Below are positions 44,484-46,715 of a stretch of 46,715 nucleotides of DNA, piece by piece (within the stretch, counting starts at the first letter, position 1; each line of letters begins with the position of its first letter). The stretch is taken from contig CAQOGY010000026.1 in assembly GCA_948847595.1 (NCBI GenBank), forward strand, positions 1 to 46,715, read 5' to 3'. Under the pieces are notes generated by a model. The model had not been told where the DNA came from. It worked only from the letters and a program-made list of their open reading frames with translations, and searched no databases. A program made the translations under genes and the position numbers. This stretch comes from an uncultured Bacteroides sp. Its GTDB lineage: Bacteria > Bacteroidota > Bacteroidia > Bacteroidales > Bacteroidaceae.

Positions 44484-45887
44484 ATGGAAAAGATTGGTAG
44501 AACAAAAATTGTTGATCTGTTGAAGCGCGAAGATATTGGCGCTATGGTCAATGTGAAAGGATGGGTTCGCACCCGCAGAGGTAGCAAACAAGTTAACTTT
44601 ATCGCACTGAATGACGGTTCTACAATAAATAATGTGCAGATCGTAGTAGATCTGGCTAATTTCGATGAAGAGATGTTGAAACTGATTACTACCGGGGCTT
44701 GTATTAGCGTGAACGGAGTAATGGTGGAATCTGTGGGTTCCGGTCAGAAGGTGGAAGTGCAGGCTAAAGAAATCGAAGTGCTGGGTACTTGCGACAATAC
44801 ATATCCATTGCAGAAAAAAGGTCACTCCATGGAATTCTTGCGCGAGATCGCTCACTTGCGTCCGCGTACCAATACCTTTGGTGCAGTGTTCCGCATTCGT
44901 CACAACATGGCGATTGCTATTCACAAGTTTTTCCATGAAAAGGGATTTTTCTATTTCCATACACCGATTATTACAGGTTCCGACTGTGAAGGTGCCGGAC
45001 AGATGTTTCAGGTAACTACCATGAATCTGTATGACTTGAAGAAAGACGAAAAAGGTTCTATCTCTTATGATGACGACTTCTTCGGCAAGCAGGCAAGTTT
45101 GACAGTATCCGGTCAGTTGGAAGGTGAATTGGCTGCCACTGCTTTGGGCGCTATCTACACATTCGGTCCTACTTTCCGTGCCGAAAACTCCAATACTCCC
45201 CGCCATTTGGCAGAGTTCTGGATGATTGAGCCGGAAGTTGCGTTCAACGACATTGCCGATAATATGGACCTGGCAGAAGAGTTTATCAAATATTGTGTGA
45301 AATGGGCGTTGGATAACTGTGCGGATGATGTGAAGTTCCTGAACGATATGTTCGATAAGGGCTTGATTGAACGTCTGCAAGGTGTATTGAAGGATGATTT
45401 CGTTCGTTTGCCTTATACGGATGGTATCAAGATTCTGGAAGATGCCGTTGCGAAAGGTCACAAGTTCGAATTCCCTGTTTACTGGGGGGTAGACTTGGCT
45501 TCCGAGCACGAACGCTATCTGGTGGAAGAACACTTCAAACGTCCGGTGATTCTGACTGATTATCCGAAGGAAATCAAAGCCTTCTATATGAAGCAGAACG
45601 AGGATGGGAAGACAGTACGTGCAATGGACGTTCTTTTCCCGAAGATCGGTGAGATCATTGGTGGTTCTGAACGTGAAGCGGATTATAACAAGCTGATGAC
45701 TCGTATTGAAGAAATGCATATCCCGATGAAGGATATGTGGTGGTATCTGGATACCCGTAAGTTCGGTACTTGCCCTCACTCCGGTTTCGGACTCGGTTTT
45801 GAACGTCTGTTGCTGTTTGTAACAGGTATGTCAAATATCCGTGACGTGATACCGTTCCCGCGTACACCGAGAAATGCTGATTTCTAA
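44484..45887 (+). CDS. asnS: Asparaginyl-tRNA synthetase
   Basis: 467 aa, class II, subgroup b. The N-terminal OB fold binds the anticodon (KIVDLLKREDIGAMVNVKGWVRTRRGSKQVNFIALNDGST). Motif 1 region HNMAIAIHKFFHEKGFFYFHTPIITGSDCEGAG, motif 2 GPTFRAENSNTPRHLAEFWMIEPE and motif 3 GFGLGFERLLLFVTGMSNIRDVIPFPRTP are all intact. SDCEGAGQMFQV distinguishes it from AspRS. It charges tRNA-Asn in the cytoplasm. The gene is separated by 27 bp from the pseudouridine synthase and probably co-transcribed, which joins rRNA modification with translation. A clean terminator follows. Confidence 0.97.
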   Translation: MEKIGRTKIVDLLKREDIGAMVNVKGWVRTRRGSKQVNFIALNDGSTINNVQIVVDLANFDEEMLKLITTGACISVNGVMVESVGSGQKVEVQAKEIEVLGTCDNTYPLQKKGHSMEFLREIAHLRPRTNTFGAVFRIRHNMAIAIHKFFHEKGFFYFHTPIITGSDCEGAGQMFQVTTMNLYDLKKDEKGSISYDDDFFGKQASLTVSGQLEGELAATALGAIYTFGPTFRAENSNTPRHLAEFWMIEPEVAFNDIADNMDLAEEFIKYCVKWALDNCADDVKFLNDMFDKGLIERLQGVLKDDFVRLPYTDGIKILEDAVAKGHKFEFPVYWGVDLASEHERYLVEEHFKRPVILTDYPKEIKAFYMKQNEDGKTVRAMDVLFPKIGEIIGGSEREADYNKLMTRIEEMHIPMKDMWWYLDTRKFGTCPHSGFGLGFERLLLFVTGMSNIRDVIPFPRTPRNADF

Positions 45888-45906
45888 TATTTCGGTATAT
45901 TTATGT

Positions 45907-45943
45907 AAAACTCGCATAATCTTTTGATTGTGCGAGTTTTTTT
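45907..45943 (+). terminator. Intrinsic terminator after asnS
   Basis: 15 bp stem AAAACTCGCATAATC (45907-45921) with 45926-45940 (one G-U pair), TTTT loop and T7. Confidence 0.92.
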
Positions 45944-45953
45944 ATGCATTTGA

Positions 45954-45986
45954 TTGTTACTTTCTCAAAATAAATCTTTATATTTG
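45954..45986 (+). promoter_or_regulatory. Predicted promoter of the small secreted protein gene
   Basis: -7 box TATATTTG (45979-45986) matches the consensus; TTG at 45954-45956 lies 22 bp upstream. The start codon is 40 bp downstream. Confidence 0.5.
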
Positions 45987-46026
45987 GACATGCGCATTCA
46001 AGAGTGTTAACTAAAATCATATTGTC

Positions 46027-46518
46027 ATGAAAAAGCTCTATTTCTTTACCATGCTTTCAATTATGTTGTTAGCGGTAACAGGTGCGACGGCCCAAAAGAA
46101 AACCAAATTCAAACCGGCCGATTTGAAAGGGATCTGGCAGTTGTGCCATTATGTATCAGAATCTCCCGATGTTCCGGGATCGTTGAAACCCAGTAATACA
46201 TTTAAGGTATTGAGTGATGACGGCAGAATCGTGAATTTTACCATTATTCCCGGTTCGGATGCGATTATCACAGGATATGGTACGTATAAACAGTTGACTG
46301 ATGATTCTTATAAAGAGAGTATCGAGAAGAATATCCATCTTCCGATGCTCGATAATCAGGATAATATTCTGGAGTTTGAAATAAAGGATAATGATTATCT
46401 GCATTTGAAATACTTCATCAAGAACGATCTGAACGGAAATGAACTGAACGCTTGGTATTATGAGACCTGGAAACGGGTGGAGATGCCGGCTAAGTTTCCG
46501 GAAGATATTGTGCGATAA
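46027..46518 (+). CDS. Small secreted DUF4488-like protein
   Basis: 163 aa. Signal peptide of 22 residues ending TGATA-QK. A lipocalin-like beta pattern follows: PADLKGIWQLCHYVSES, FKVLSDDGRIVNFTI, ITGYGTYKQLTDDSYKE, LEFEIKDNDYLHLKYFI and YYETWKRV. The composition 'GxW, then long strands, then WxRV' matches the DUF4488 family, for which I know of no function. The likely place is the periplasm, where it may bind a small hydrophobic molecule (inference from fold type only). It has its own promoter and terminator. Confidence 0.72.
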   Translation: MKKLYFFTMLSIMLLAVTGATAQKKTKFKPADLKGIWQLCHYVSESPDVPGSLKPSNTFKVLSDDGRIVNFTIIPGSDAIITGYGTYKQLTDDSYKESIEKNIHLPMLDNQDNILEFEIKDNDYLHLKYFIKNDLNGNELNAWYYETWKRVEMPAKFPEDIVR

Positions 46519-46552
46519 ATTAGATTGCAATATAGATTCTTTGTTGTTTTTT

Positions 46553-46587
46553 GACCTCCCCGGTGTCAATCCGGAGGAGGCCTTTTT
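46553..46587 (+). terminator. Intrinsic terminator after the DUF4488-like gene
   Basis: GC-rich stem CCTCCCCGG with CCGGAGGAGG (one bulge), TGTCAAT loop and T5. Confidence 0.8.
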
Positions 46588-46666
46588 ATTTTCTGCACCT
46601 TATCTACAAATGTAGTAAGTTCCCCTTGTCATTCAACCCGATAAATCCAAAAAAAGCTAGAAATAG

Positions 46667-46697
46667 TTTGCCAATTCAAAGAAAAGCCGTACTTTTG
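46667..46697 (+). promoter_or_regulatory. Strong promoter facing out of the window
   Basis: TTTG (46667-46670), 19 bp spacer, TACTTTTG (46690-46697). It shares AAAAGCCGTAC and TTTGCA with the tRNA-Val promoter at 41166-41196. The gene it drives lies beyond the right edge. Confidence 0.85.
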
Positions 46698-46715
46698 CAA
46701 GCCGATTATTATCAC

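Noticed and set aside
44322..45779. 485-codon open frame on the minus strand across asnS
   Set aside because: It is the mirror of a biased-codon gene. The plus strand encodes a complete asparaginyl-tRNA synthetase with all class II motifs. The minus product has no family features.

Overview
The window is ordinary chromosomal DNA of a gut Bacteroides, most probably Bacteroides thetaiotaomicron or a very close relative. The evidence is: SusC/SusD pairs, lipoproteins with an acidic stretch after the lipid cysteine, promoters of the Bacteroides type (TTTG, about 19 bp, TAnnTTTG), absence of Shine-Dalgarno sequences, and a GH99 enzyme whose key glutamates fall at residues 154, 329 and 332, the numbering I remember for the B. 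thetaiotaomicron enzyme BtGH99. No phage, insertion sequence, integrase or CRISPR array is visible.

Layout. (1) 1-10542: the 3' part of guaB, then a six-gene co-directional run (three periplasmic parvulin/SurA-type proteins, an OstA/LptA-like protein, a small membrane protein, mutL) and an OmpA-type porin. (2) 10759-29399: a polysaccharide utilisation locus with a membrane-spanning regulator, SusC, SusD, a SusD-linked lipoprotein, two GxGYxYP-type proteins around a GH92 alpha-mannosidase, two tandem LamG-like lipoproteins and a GH99 endo-alpha-mannanase/mannosidase. From memory this order equals the yeast alpha-mannan locus MAN-PUL3 (BT3853-BT3862) of B. thetaiotaomicron. (3) 29480-36689: a polytopic DUF2339 protein, trpS on the minus strand and carB. 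(4) 36690-37523: a gene-free 830 bp stretch between convergent genes, rich in repeats. (5) 37524-46715: a GH20 hexosaminidase on the minus strand, yaaA, an acetyltransferase, two tandem tRNA-Val genes, purB, a pseudouridine synthase with a long Arg/Gly-rich tail, asnS, a small secreted protein and a strong promoter leaving the window.

How the PUL should work: SusC/SusD import mannan oligosaccharides. Three lipoproteins with a surface-export-like signal (25877, 27034, 23867) probably bind or cut glycan outside. GH99 and GH92 cut internal and terminal alpha-mannosides. The regulator carries its sensor part outside the inner membrane and a SARP-type DNA-binding plus BTAD module in the cytoplasm, instead of the usual hybrid two-component or ECF-sigma system.

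Most interesting signals: (a) four tandem copies of a TCGGT-type unit with an exact 22 bp period between that SARP-type regulator and susC; (b) a second four-copy array with the same 22 bp period but a different palindromic core (CACGGCCGTG) in the carB/GH20 convergent region, bounded by a 9 bp inverted repeat; (c) a carB leader that looks like pyrBI attenuation, with a 39-codon leader ORF, a U-rich tract and an intrinsic terminator overlapping the leader stop codon; (d) a perfect 15 bp inverted repeat that contains the -7 box and abuts the start codon of the DUF2339 gene. All positions and symmetries were read by eye. No database search was run.
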